This document shows positions 1-7,602 of a stretch of 12,134 nt of DNA, in pieces. The stretch is from NCBI GenBank assembly GCA_016199105.1, contig JACQHI010000105.1, forward strand, positions 1 to 12,134, in the 5' to 3' direction. The notes below the pieces were generated by a model. It saw nothing but the letters and a program-made list of their open reading frames with translations, was not told where the DNA came from and did no database searches. Every line of letters starts with the position of its first letter. Within the stretch, counting starts at the first letter, position 1. Made by a program: the position numbers and the translations under genes. The DNA comes from Lentisphaerota bacterium (lineage in GTDB: Bacteria > Verrucomicrobiota > Kiritimatiellia > JAAZAB01).

Positions 1-1
1 A

Positions 2-67
2 GGTCACGCGGCCTACAGTTTTCCCTTATTGTTGAGGGGCGTTGTAGGCCCGGTGACCCCACCGGGC
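2..67. repeat. Imperfect inverted repeat with competing GC-rich hairpin downstream of recA
   Basis: Arms 2-17 and 43-58 are inverted copies matching at 14 of 16 positions (GGTCAC and GCCTACA blocks conserved). A second, perfect 8-bp stem uses 48-55 (GCCCGGTG) and 60-67 with a 4-base loop, and shares bases with the first, so the two cannot form together. It sits 36 bases beyond the recA stop and could end recA transcription. No T-tract follows in the minus direction, so it is not a classic intrinsic terminator. The left arm begins at the window edge and may extend outside. Confidence 0.6.
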
Positions 68-103
68 GATTAATTTTCACTTCTCTGGATGGTGGGGTGT
101 CCG

Positions 104-1168
<1,065 letters not shown>

Positions 1169-1206
1169 GTGTCGTTCTCCTGTTAGGCTTTTTTCAATGT
1201 GTGGAG

Positions 1207-1235
1207 AGGATAGCACGCGGGACATGGAGAGGCAA
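1207..1235 (-). promoter_or_regulatory. Candidate sigma-70 promoter of recA
   Basis: On the minus strand, -35 TTGCCT (1235-1230), 17-base spacer, -10 TATCCT (1212-1207), four of six matches in each box. The predicted start near 1200 gives a leader of about 32 bases that contains the AGGAG Shine-Dalgarno of the ATG at 1168. Confidence 0.55.
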
Positions 1236-1301
1236 GCGGCGTAAATTGATTCGATGAGAGATTAAGGAAAAAGATTACGGTAAAGATTAAGGGTGGGTTG
1301 T

Positions 1302-1393
1302 CACAACCCAAAACCTAAAACCCAACACCCAGAACCTAACATCCCTCTTCGCCGGGCTTCGCGGGACAAGCCCACAACCCAAAACCTAAAACC
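1302..1393. repeat. CCTAAAACC-type intergenic repeat, two copies
   Basis: Copy one at 1302-1320 and copy two at 1373-1393 share CACAACCCAAAACCTAAAA exactly; between them lies the related ACCCAGAACCTAAC and an unrelated C-rich spacer. A third, slightly diverged copy lies at 12003-12024. Telomere-like in look, but degenerate and interstitial. Confidence 0.6.
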
Positions 1394-1409
1394 TTCCCCT
1401 AACACCCAC

Positions 1410-1486
1410 CATCCCTCTTCTTCCAGCTTTCAGGTTTCAGGTTTCAGCCCTCATCCCTCTTCTTCCAGGTTTCAGGTTTCAGCCCT
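1410..1486. repeat. 42/35-base tandem duplication with GGTTTCA heptamer slippage
   Basis: Units 1410-1451 and 1452-1486 both start CATCCCTCTTCTTCCAG and end TTTCAGCCCT; they differ by one 7-base GGTTTCA unit. The first 7 bases of a third unit (CATCCCT) precede the galE stop. Consistent with replication slippage. Confidence 0.75.
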
Positions 1487-1493
1487 CATCCCT

Positions 1494-2462
1494 TTATTTG
1501 TATCCCTTCGGATGCGCGCGATGCCAGTCCCAGGCGCTGCGGATGATCGCGTCCAATCCGCTATGCCGGGGCTCCCAGCCCAGCACTTGCTTCGCCTTGC
1601 CGGCGTCGGCCACGAGGCGCGCGGGATCGCCCGGCCGCCGCGGCGACATGGCCACGGGAATCGGATGCCCCGTCACCCGGCGCGCCGCCTCAACCACCTC
1701 TTTCACCGACTGCCCGGCGCCCGTGCCCAGGTTCACGGCCCCGGAAAAATCCGTCTTCAACGCCTGGATATGCGCCACGGCCAGGTCCACGATATGGATG
1801 TAGTCCCGGATGCAGGTGCCGTCCGGCGTGTCATAGTCGTCCCCGAACACCCGGACCTCCTTCTGTTGGCCGAGCGCCACCTTGAGCACGTTGGGGATCA
1901 GGTGCGATTCGGGCTCGTGGTCCTCGCCGTATTTCTCCGAGGCGCCGCAGGCGTTGAAATAGCGGAGGAACACCGGCCGGAACCCGTGCTGACGCCGGTT
2001 CCAATCCAGGATTTTTTCGAGCATCAGCTTGGACTCGCCGTAGGGATTCGTCGGCCGCTGGGGCGTCTCCTCGGTGATGGGCGAGCGCTCCGGCTGGCCG
2101 TAGGTCGCGCAGGTCGAGGAAAACACGATGTGCCGCGTGCCGGCCTTCAGCATCGCCTCGGCCAGGTTGATCCCGCCGCGGACGTTGTTCCCGAAATACA
2201 GCTCCGGCCGCTCCATGGACTCGCCCACGAGCGCGTAGGCGGCGAAATGCACGACGGCCTCGGGCCGGGCCTTGAGGAGGGCCGCCCCGATCTCCGCGTC
2301 ATGGCGCAGATCGCCCTGGATAAACGTCGCCCGCCGGTCCACGGCCGGCCGGTGCCCGCGTTCGAGGTTGTCGAAGATGACGACGTCGTGGCCTTCGTCG
2401 AGCAGCATTTCCGCCGTCACGCTGCCGATGTAGCCGGCTCCTCCAGTCACAAAAATTTTCAT
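1494..2462 (-). CDS. galE: UDP-glucose 4-epimerase
   Basis: Interconverts UDP-glucose and UDP-galactose using tightly bound NAD, linking galactose use and the supply of UDP-galactose for surface polysaccharides; cytoplasmic. The 322 residues form a complete short-chain dehydrogenase/reductase of the extended type. The Rossmann motif GGAGYIG is at 7-13, DNLERG at 31-36, the catalytic hydroxyl residue in SSTCATYG (T117), and the catalytic YxxxK in NPYGESK (Y141, K145). RYFNACGA and the NLGTGAGQSV segment match the substrate-binding half. The ATG at 2462 sits exactly at the conserved beta-strand MKIFVTGGAGYIG, so the start is firm, although no clear Shine-Dalgarno precedes it. No gal operon partners are beside it, so a biosynthetic role is as likely as galactose catabolism. 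Related nucleotide-sugar epimerases cannot be fully excluded. Confidence 0.95.
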   Translation of the reverse strand: MKIFVTGGAGYIGSVTAEMLLDEGHDVVIFDNLERGHRPAVDRRATFIQGDLRHDAEIGAALLKARPEAVVHFAAYALVGESMERPELYFGNNVRGGINLAEAMLKAGTRHIVFSSTCATYGQPERSPITEETPQRPTNPYGESKLMLEKILDWNRRQHGFRPVFLRYFNACGASEKYGEDHEPESHLIPNVLKVALGQQKEVRVFGDDYDTPDGTCIRDYIHIVDLAVAHIQALKTDFSGAVNLGTGAGQSVKEVVEAARRVTGHPIPVAMSPRRPGDPARLVADAGKAKQVLGWEPRHSGLDAIIRSAWDWHRAHPKGYK

Positions 2463-2546
2463 GGTCCGAAGTCTAATGGAGGGGGATCCGTGTTACCAGA
2501 AAAAAATCAATTGCCCGCTGGGGTCACGGGTCTCCAGGGAAGAGGG

Positions 2547-2677
2547 AACTACGAAACACGCGAAAGGCACGAAAATGGAAGTCCTAGATACTGTTTGCGG
2601 ATGTTGGTTAACTTTGGCCATTACCCGAAACTCGAGCGGTTCGTAGCACTTTCGCGTATTTCGCGCATTTCGTAGTT
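2547..2677. repeat. ACGAAA-type inverted repeat pair
   Basis: Left arm 2547-2575 begins AACTACGAAA and right arm 2649-2677 ends TTTCGTAGTT; as inverted copies they match at 23 of 29 positions, with the 10 outer bases identical. The mismatches fall between repeated CGAAA words, so each arm is itself a degenerate short-period repeat. The 73-base centre shows no gene. Lies in the 272-base gap between msrB and galE, both minus strand. Confidence 0.75.
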
Positions 2678-2734
2678 AAAAGTGATTTCAGATTCGCTGA
2701 GTCGTAACGATTTCCGGATGATTTCGAATACGGC

Positions 2735-3280
2735 TCAAGGGCCGGCCACGAACTTCAGCGCGGCGGAATTGATGCAGTACCGGAGGCCGGTTGGCTTCGG
2801 GCCGTCCGGGAACACGTGGCCCAGATGGGCATCGCAGCGGGCGCAGCGGATCTCCTTGCGGACCATGCCGAAGGATTTGTCCTCCACGGTTTTCAGGTTC
2901 AGCTCGTGAACGGGCTGGAAGAAGCTGGGCCAGCCCGTGCCGGACTCGAACTTGTCGTCGGACCGGAACAGGTCCGTGCCGCAGCACACGCACCGATAGA
3001 CGCCGGCGCCATGGTGTTTGTAGAGGGCGCCCGTGAAGGCGCATTCCGTGCCGCCATGCCGGGCCACCTGGAATTGCTCGGGCGTCAGGAGCGCTTTCCA
3101 CTCGGCCTCCGTGCGGACCACGCGCGGCACGGTGAGCACAGCCTTTTTCTCCACGGAATAAATCCGGACCGACCCGACCGCATTCGTTGTCATGACGTTG
3201 GTCTCCCCGCTCCAGGCGTTGACCGTCGTGAGCGCCAGACCGACACCCAGCGCCAGCCCCGCGACGCGATTTGTTTTCAT
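2735..3280 (-). CDS. msrB: Exported peptide-methionine (R)-S-oxide reductase
   Basis: Reduces the R-form of methionine sulfoxide in oxidised proteins. The 181-residue precursor has an N-terminal export signal (MKTNRVAG then a hydrophobic stretch to about residue 22, NAWSGE following), so it should act in the periplasm or be membrane-anchored. The MsrB domain fills roughly 55-181: zinc-ligand pairs C97/C100 and C146/C149, the active-site loop SGTGWPSF (113-120), GHVFPDGP, and the catalytic cysteine in GLRYCINSAALKF (C169). The ATG at 3280 is chosen over the one at 3295 because GGAGGG lies 7 bases upstream of it and the signal peptide then starts properly with MK. Transcribed away from the MFS gene with its own promoter. 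Zinc-site presence places it in the metal-containing MsrB class. Confidence 0.95.
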   Translation of the reverse strand: MKTNRVAGLALGVGLALTTVNAWSGETNVMTTNAVGSVRIYSVEKKAVLTVPRVVRTEAEWKALLTPEQFQVARHGGTECAFTGALYKHHGAGVYRCVCCGTDLFRSDDKFESGTGWPSFFQPVHELNLKTVEDKSFGMVRKEIRCARCDAHLGHVFPDGPKPTGLRYCINSAALKFVAGP

Positions 3281-3301
3281 GGATCGACCCTCCATGTGAA
3301 C

Positions 3302-3330
3302 ACTCTATCGGATGGGCATGGCTTGTTCAA
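3302..3330 (-). promoter_or_regulatory. Candidate sigma-70 promoter of msrB
   Basis: On the minus strand, -35 TTGAAC (3330-3325), 17-base spacer, -10 TAGAGT (3307-3302), four of six matches each. The predicted start near 3295 leaves about 15 bases of leader holding the GGAGGG Shine-Dalgarno of the ATG at 3280. Confidence 0.5.
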
Positions 3331-3353
3331 GCGGCGATTTCATCGGCCACATT

Positions 3354-3492
3354 TTGGATCCGGGAAAGGTCCCGATCCCGATTGGAGTCGGGACCCACGT
3401 GGGTCCCAGTTCCAACTGGGACCTTTTATTGGATCCGGGAAAGGTCCCGATCGGAGTCGGGACCTACTGGGGCCCAGTTCCAACTGGGACCT
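3354..3492. repeat. Tandem pair of double-hairpin units
   Basis: Unit one (3354-3424) and unit two (3429-3492) share TTGGATCCGGGAAAGGTCCC and GGAGTCGGGACC, and both end CCCAGTTCCAACTGGGACCT. Each unit contains two hairpins: GGTCCCGA...TCGGGACC with 8-bp arms, and (G)CCCAGTT-CC-AACTGGG(C) type with up to 9-bp arms (3403-3422 in unit one). The differences between units lie mostly in the loops and in a 7-base deletion, keeping the stems. Located between divergent msrB and the MFS gene. Confidence 0.8.
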
Positions 3493-3543
3493 GTTACATG
3501 GCCGCACAAGCAAGCTTCATCGATCCGCCACCCCGGAAAAACG

Positions 3544-4782
3544 ATGGACACCGTTTTCAAAGCGCCTATCATACAGCCGATGATCCATAAAGCCAAAGCC
3601 CTGCATGATCGCGTGCGGAACCTGAATCCCCAACTGCAGTTGTTCCTTGCCGGCGTGGGGCTCATGGCGATCGCCTCGGGCATTTTCGAAACCACCCTCA
3701 ATAATTTCCTCAACGACACCTTCGCCCTCGGCGCGGACGCGCGGGGATTCCTGGAATTCCCCCGGGAGCTGCCCGGCTTCCTGACGGCGCTGTTCGTGGG
3801 CCTGCTGTTCTTCCTGCCCGAAACCCTGATCGCCGCCCTGTCCGCCTTCGCCCTCGGCGCGGGCATGCTCGGCATCGCCCTCTGGGGAACGAACTGGTCC
3901 GTGATGCTCGTCTTCCTGACGCTCTGGAGCGTGGGCGTCCATCTCATCATGCCGGTCCGATCCTCCATCAGCATGGACCTGGCGGAGGTCAATCGGAAAG
4001 GCCGCCGCCTGGGCCAGATCCAGGGCGCCGGCATCGCGGCCGGCATTATCGGGTGCGGCCTGGTCTGGCTGATCCTGTGGAAGAATCCCGCGAATTATTC
4101 CCTGATTTTCATCATCGGCGGCGCGGCCGCCATGCTGGCCGGCTTCTTTTTCCTCGCGATGCGGCTCCCGGGCCACCACCTGAAGCGGCCAAAGTTCATC
4201 TGGCGGCGGGAATATTCGCTCTATTACACCCTCTCCTTTTTCTTCGGCGCGCGAAAACAGATTTTCCTCACGTTCGCCCCGTGGGTGCTGGTGAAAATTT
4301 TCAACCAGCCGGCCACAATCTTCGCCCAGCTCTATATCGTCGCCTCCCTGCTCGGTATCGCCCTCCAGCCCATGCTCGGCAAGGCGATCGATCGGTTCGG
4401 CGAGCGCCGCGTGCTGATGCTGGATGCCGTGGGCGTGGCGCTGGTCTGCGCCGGCTACGGCACCGCGCATCTCCTGGGCCAGCCCCGCCTCGCCTTGTGG
4501 ATCCTCTACGCCTGCATGGTGGGCGACCAGCTTCTCTTCGGCACCGGCATGGCCCGCGACACCTACCTCTCGAAGATCGTTCTCAAGCCCGAACACCTCA
4601 ATCCCACGCTCTCGCTCGGGGTGACGATCAATCACGCCGTCTCGATGTCCATCCCGGCCGTGGGCGGACTAATGTGGGAATACTGGGGACACGGCACCGT
4701 GTTCGCCGGCGCCGCCGGCATCGCGCTGCTCATGCTCTTCGTCGCCGCCCGCCTGAAAGTTCCCGCCTCCGTCCGGAATTGA
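3544..4782 (+). CDS. MFS-type membrane transporter
   Basis: Integral inner-membrane protein of 412 residues, the usual length for a 12-helix major facilitator permease. Hydrophobic segments run through the protein from about residue 33 (LFLAGVGLMAIASGIF) to 402, separated mid-protein by a charged loop at about 208-223 (RLPGHHLKRPKFIWRRE), as expected for the central cytoplasmic loop. A motif-A-like signature GKAIDRFGERR (279-289) lies in the second half, typical of the loop between helices 8 and 9. I choose the ATG at 3544; upstream codons run into hairpin repeats. No good Shine-Dalgarno is visible (only GGAAAA). Substrate is unknown; neighbouring glycosidase genes make a sugar plausible but nothing in the sequence shows it. 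No terminator with a T-tract follows. Confidence 0.85.
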   Translation: MDTVFKAPIIQPMIHKAKALHDRVRNLNPQLQLFLAGVGLMAIASGIFETTLNNFLNDTFALGADARGFLEFPRELPGFLTALFVGLLFFLPETLIAALSAFALGAGMLGIALWGTNWSVMLVFLTLWSVGVHLIMPVRSSISMDLAEVNRKGRRLGQIQGAGIAAGIIGCGLVWLILWKNPANYSLIFIIGGAAAMLAGFFFLAMRLPGHHLKRPKFIWRREYSLYYTLSFFFGARKQIFLTFAPWVLVKIFNQPATIFAQLYIVASLLGIALQPMLGKAIDRFGERRVLMLDAVGVALVCAGYGTAHLLGQPRLALWILYACMVGDQLLFGTGMARDTYLSKIVLKPEHLNPTLSLGVTINHAVSMSIPAVGGLMWEYWGHGTVFAGAAGIALLMLFVAARLKVPASVRN

Positions 4783-4908
4783 CCGGCGCCGGATCATCCG
4801 CAACGAACGCCGCTGCTGCGGGTGGTGCGGGCATTCCGTGCGCGCACATCTTCCCAACGCCACAACGCAACAGAACGACACACAAAACGCAGCGGGTTCG
4901 CAGCCCCC

Positions 4909-4959
4909 GCTGTACTATTGGGGCATTGTCGCCAGTACAGCAGGCGCTATGTGCCTGCT
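4909..4959. promoter_or_regulatory. Two overlapping, mutually exclusive hairpins upstream of the 5005 gene
   Basis: Hairpin one: GCTGTACT (4909-4916) pairs with AGTACAGC (4934-4941), 8 bp perfect. Hairpin two: AGCAGGC (4939-4945) pairs with GCCTGCT (4953-4959), 7 bp perfect, 7-base loop. They share 4939-4941. The end is 8 bases before the predicted -35 of the next gene. Could be an operator, the end of the MFS transcript, or just another dispersed repeat; nothing here decides. Confidence 0.5.
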
Positions 4960-4967
4960 GATGGCTG

Positions 4968-4996
4968 TTGACTTGCCCTCGCCACCATGCTCTAAA
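4968..4996 (+). promoter_or_regulatory. Candidate promoter giving a leaderless mRNA
   Basis: -35 TTGACT (4968-4973, five of six), 17-base spacer, -10 TCTAAA (4991-4996, four of six). Only 8 bases separate the -10 from the ATG at 5005, so transcription should start at or within about 2 bases of the start codon. No Shine-Dalgarno is present, in agreement. Confidence 0.5.
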
Positions 4997-5004
4997 CTTT
5001 CTCC

Positions 5005-6009
5005 ATGAAACAGGCCCTTCTGCTCACGGCCATCGTCAGCCTTGGCGTCCTCCTGCCGGCCGCCGCGCCGGTGGCAGTGAAGAAGAATCCCTTCGGCGTC
5101 ATGGTCGGCGCGCCCGGAGGGATGTCGAACGAGCTCAAGATGAAGGTCGCCGGGGAACTCGGCGTCGCCTATTACCGGACGGCGATCTTCACCGGCGCGT
5201 GGAAAGGGTCGCACCCCGAGGCTGACGCGGCCGTCAAGGCCGGCCTGAAACTCGTCCTGACCGTGCGCGCCGGCGACGGGCCGGGACGGCGCGGAACCCC
5301 CCAACCCGGCGGGCCGCCGAAGGATATGGCGGCGTACGGGAAGCGCGTCGGCGAGATTCTCGATGCCTGCCACCCCGCCCTTCTGGTGGTCGAAAACGAG
5401 GAAAACTCCATGGCGCTCTTCTACAACGGCACCCCCTCCGAATACCACGCCCAGCTCAAAACCGCCGCCGAAGCGGCCCATGCACGGGGGATCAAGTGCG
5501 CCAACGGCGGGCTCGTCAGTTCCCTCGTGATCGCGCTGACGGCGGACCAGTACGCCGAAGCGGGGGACCGCGACAAAGCCGAGGCGTTCCTCCGCCGGGC
5601 TCTGGACGAGAAACACTACCGGCTGTTCGAGAAGGGCGGCGACAGGGTCAGGGAACAACTCCAGCGGGGGAAGGCGCTGCTCAAGGGCTACAAGGATGCC
5701 GGCGCGGACTATGTCAACTTCCACTGGTATGCCGACGACCCGGAGGCGCTGGCCGAGGTGGTGCGCTATCTGGAAAAGGCCGCGGGACTGCCCGTCCTCT
5801 GCAACGAGATGGGCCAGCAGAAGAACACCCGGCCCGAGCAGGTCACCCGGATGCTGACCAAGTCGCTGGAGCTCGGACTCCCCATCGTCGTCTGGTTTTC
5901 AATGGACATCCCCGGCTACGGCGAGGCGAAGGGCCTGACCGAGCCCGACGGCGCCCTGCGCGACAACGGCCGCGCCTTCCGGACGTTCATCGCCGACCGC
6001 TTTGAATGA
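5005..6009 (+). CDS. Exported TIM-barrel glycosidase-like protein (clan GH-A type)
   Basis: A 334-residue precursor with a clear signal peptide (MKQ, hydrophobic to about residue 20, small residues AAAP near the cleavage point), so periplasmic or secreted. The mature part reads as a beta/alpha barrel resembling clan GH-A enzymes: LVVENEENS (127-135) looks like the strand-4 acid/base motif with N131-E132; VNFHWYADD (237-245) like strand 6; LPVLCNEMGQQ (262-272) like strand 7 with E268 as candidate nucleophile; PIVVWFSMD (293-301) like strand 8 with a conserved-type Trp. I cannot assign a GH family or substrate. The two-glutamate pattern is what I see; enzymatic activity is inferred. It has its own promoter, and converges with the trehalase. 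A non-catalytic barrel is possible. Confidence 0.7.
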   Translation: MKQALLLTAIVSLGVLLPAAAPVAVKKNPFGVMVGAPGGMSNELKMKVAGELGVAYYRTAIFTGAWKGSHPEADAAVKAGLKLVLTVRAGDGPGRRGTPQPGGPPKDMAAYGKRVGEILDACHPALLVVENEENSMALFYNGTPSEYHAQLKTAAEAAHARGIKCANGGLVSSLVIALTADQYAEAGDRDKAEAFLRRALDEKHYRLFEKGGDRVREQLQRGKALLKGYKDAGADYVNFHWYADDPEALAEVVRYLEKAAGLPVLCNEMGQQKNTRPEQVTRMLTKSLELGLPIVVWFSMDIPGYGEAKGLTEPDGALRDNGRAFRTFIADRFE

Positions 6010-6061
6010 ACCCATGGCCAACAATGCCAAAACGCACCGGGCCTGGATGTGAATATGCCCC

Positions 6062-6123
6062 GGAGGGCGACGGGCCCCCGTCGCCGCTTCCCCGATCCCG
6101 GCGGCAGGGGCCTGCCGCCCTCC
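6062..6123. repeat. Twin GC hairpins between convergent genes
   Basis: Hairpin A: GGCGACGG (6066-6073) with CCGTCGCC (6078-6085). Hairpin B: GGCGGCAGG (6100-6108) with CCTGCCGCC (6111-6119), 9 bp, 2-base loop. Outer bases GGAGGG (6062-6067) and CCCTCC (6118-6123) can also pair across both. Stems are perfect. Position between the ends of two convergent genes fits a bidirectional terminator, but T-tracts are lacking on both strands. Confidence 0.6.
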
Positions 6124-6140
6124 AGCGATCACGGATCATC

Positions 6141-6169
6141 CTTTCGTGTATTCCGTGTGGTTCGTGGTG
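6141..6169. repeat. Third copy of the ACGAAA-type repeat
   Basis: CTTTCGTGTATTCCGTGTGG followed by TTCGTGGTG matches the right arm at 2649-2677 at 21 of 29 positions, same orientation. It lies just downstream of the trehalase stop. It has the same 10-base periodicity of CACGAA words as the 2547 copy. Confidence 0.6.
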
Positions 6170-6202
6170 AATCATTCATGCCGACAAAGCGGTTGAGGTT
6201 GA

Positions 6203-7474
6203 TCAGGCCCCTCTTTTGTTGAGCCCTTTGCGGCAAAGCGCCGCCGCCGCCACAAACACGCCGGCCGTCCAGTCCAGGAGTTCCGGCATGGCATATTCGT
6301 TCCGAACCTCGATGCTGCCGTTCGCGACATTGTATTTTTCCCAAAGCCCGCCGGTCCGCCGGAACACGCGGGTCACGAGCGCCAGGTATTTTTCCGCCAG
6401 CCGGAGCGCGTCCGCCCGGAACCCGTATCGCAGAAGCCCGGCGATCGCCACCCACTGGAGCGGCGCCCAGCCGTTGGGATAATCCCACTGGAAAGCCGTC
6501 GCGCGTGGACCGCGCGGACACGTCACAATCCCGTATTCCGCCTCGAGCCCGGCCAGACCGCGCCGCGAGGCCGACGCCTGGCCGGCCGATGCCAGACCCG
6601 CCCAGAGCGGATGCCAGGAGGCCGCCGTGACCATCGGGTTCAGGCAGTCCCGCCGAAAATCGTAGTCCACGAAAACGCCGCGCTCCTCATCCCAGCAGAA
6701 CCGGTTCATGAGCGTTTTCCGTTGTTCGGCCCGGCGCCGCCATGCCGCCGGGTTGCCGGCCCCGCACGTCTCGCAAAATTCCGCCAGAAGCCGCTCATAC
6801 ACATAGAGATTGCTGTTCAGGTCCACCGGGTTCCAGTCGGCGCACCGGAGATCGAAGCGCGGGGTGAAATCCCAGCCCGACTCGGCGCCCGCGGTGAAAT
6901 GCACGGCCCATGCCTCCACCTTCTCCGGGGCATCGCCTCCGGGCGTCTCCAGGCGCAGGCGGTCGGTGAATTCGCGGTACAGGCGGCGGTGCTCCCCGGC
7001 GTCCGTGACGTTGGAACCGTACCGGTTCAAGCCCGTGGGCGCGAGACGGCGCGTCATCCAGAACGCGTACTCGCGTTCCAGAACCTGCCGGGCGCGATCC
7101 AGCCAGGACCGGTCCGGCAACGCGGCCTGCACATCCCGCACCATCATGGCCAGGTAGGGCGGCTGGGAGTTCCGGAGGTAAAACGTCCGGTTCCCGTTGG
7201 GCACGAACCCGAACCGATCCATCAAGTGCAGGAGATTGTCGGTATTCGCCCGCGCCAGCCGGGGCAAGCCCTGCGCGATCAGGCCGAGGTTGGTGAAATA
7301 GGCGTCCCAGTAGTAGATTTCCTGGAACGCGTCCTTCACCGAGGGCACGATATAGGGGAACGGCAGGCCGATCAACGTGCCGGTATCCGCCGGGGTTTCC
7401 CGGAGACAGGCCATCCAGTGGTTCCGGATAAAATCGAGAACCCGCCCCACTTCCCTGGAATTCAAGACCGGCAT
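6203..7474 (-). CDS. GH37 trehalase, cytoplasmic type
   Basis: Predicted to hydrolyse trehalose to two glucose units. The 423 residues carry GH37 landmarks in order: signature one in FQEIYYWDAYF (50-60), VPNGNRTFYLRNSQPP (91-106), AESGWDFTPRF (198-207) with D202 equivalent to the catalytic acid of TreA, PVDLNSNLY (216-224), signature two QWDYPNGWAPLQW (329-341), and NEYAMPELLDWTAGV (392-406) with E393 as the candidate catalytic base. It is shorter than TreA/TreF of Escherichia coli and lacks a signal peptide, so it should be cytoplasmic. The ATG at 7474 has GGGAGG 6 bases upstream. Signature one lacks the usual PGGRF lead-in (PSVKDAF here). Substrate may differ from trehalose within this (alpha/alpha)6-barrel group. 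Stand-alone unit, divergent from the FapA operon. Confidence 0.85.
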   Translation of the reverse strand: MPVLNSREVGRVLDFIRNHWMACLRETPADTGTLIGLPFPYIVPSVKDAFQEIYYWDAYFTNLGLIAQGLPRLARANTDNLLHLMDRFGFVPNGNRTFYLRNSQPPYLAMMVRDVQAALPDRSWLDRARQVLEREYAFWMTRRLAPTGLNRYGSNVTDAGEHRRLYREFTDRLRLETPGGDAPEKVEAWAVHFTAGAESGWDFTPRFDLRCADWNPVDLNSNLYVYERLLAEFCETCGAGNPAAWRRRAEQRKTLMNRFCWDEERGVFVDYDFRRDCLNPMVTAASWHPLWAGLASAGQASASRRGLAGLEAEYGIVTCPRGPRATAFQWDYPNGWAPLQWVAIAGLLRYGFRADALRLAEKYLALVTRVFRRTGGLWEKYNVANGSIEVRNEYAMPELLDWTAGVFVAAAALCRKGLNKRGA

Positions 7475-7602
7475 TGTCGGCCTCCCGGATCAACCGCGCA
7501 ACTGCGTTTCGAAAATGTATGTATCAGCACGCGCACCATACTCGCCCTTTTTCGAGAAGACAAGTCATCCCCGGACGCATTGGGCCAGTGGTGTAGAGGA
7601 AA

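Larger units (their letters stand above)
1169..1493. other. recA-galE intergenic region
   Basis: This 325-base stretch has no gene I can support. From the recA side it holds the recA Shine-Dalgarno and promoter (to 1235), an A-rich purine stretch with repeated AGATTA words (about 1259-1292), two copies of an ACAACCCAAAACCTAAAA-type repeat (1302-1320 and 1373-1393), and a 42/35-base tandem duplication ending at the galE stop (1410-1486). I found no SOS-box-like sequence (neither CTGT-N8-ACAG nor GAAC-N4-GTTC) near the recA promoter. Confidence 0.6.

Noticed and set aside
1169..1240. SOS box at recA
   Set aside because: I looked for CTGT-N8-ACAG and GAAC-N4-GTTC type sites and found none; this clade's LexA motif may differ, so absence is not proof.
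1302..1393. True telomere or chromosome end
   Set aside because: Copies are degenerate, short and between housekeeping genes.
2463..2520. galE promoter
   Set aside because: TAGACT at a suitable distance could be a -10 but the -35 candidate (TGGTAA) matches poorly, so I do not annotate it.
3354..3492. CRISPR array
   Set aside because: Only two units of unequal length, each palindromic throughout, without unique spacers.
4053..4961. Plus-strand frame starting inside the MFS gene and running past its stop
   Set aside because: Product is Arg/Pro/Ala-rich, frame-shifted MFS sequence; no start signal.
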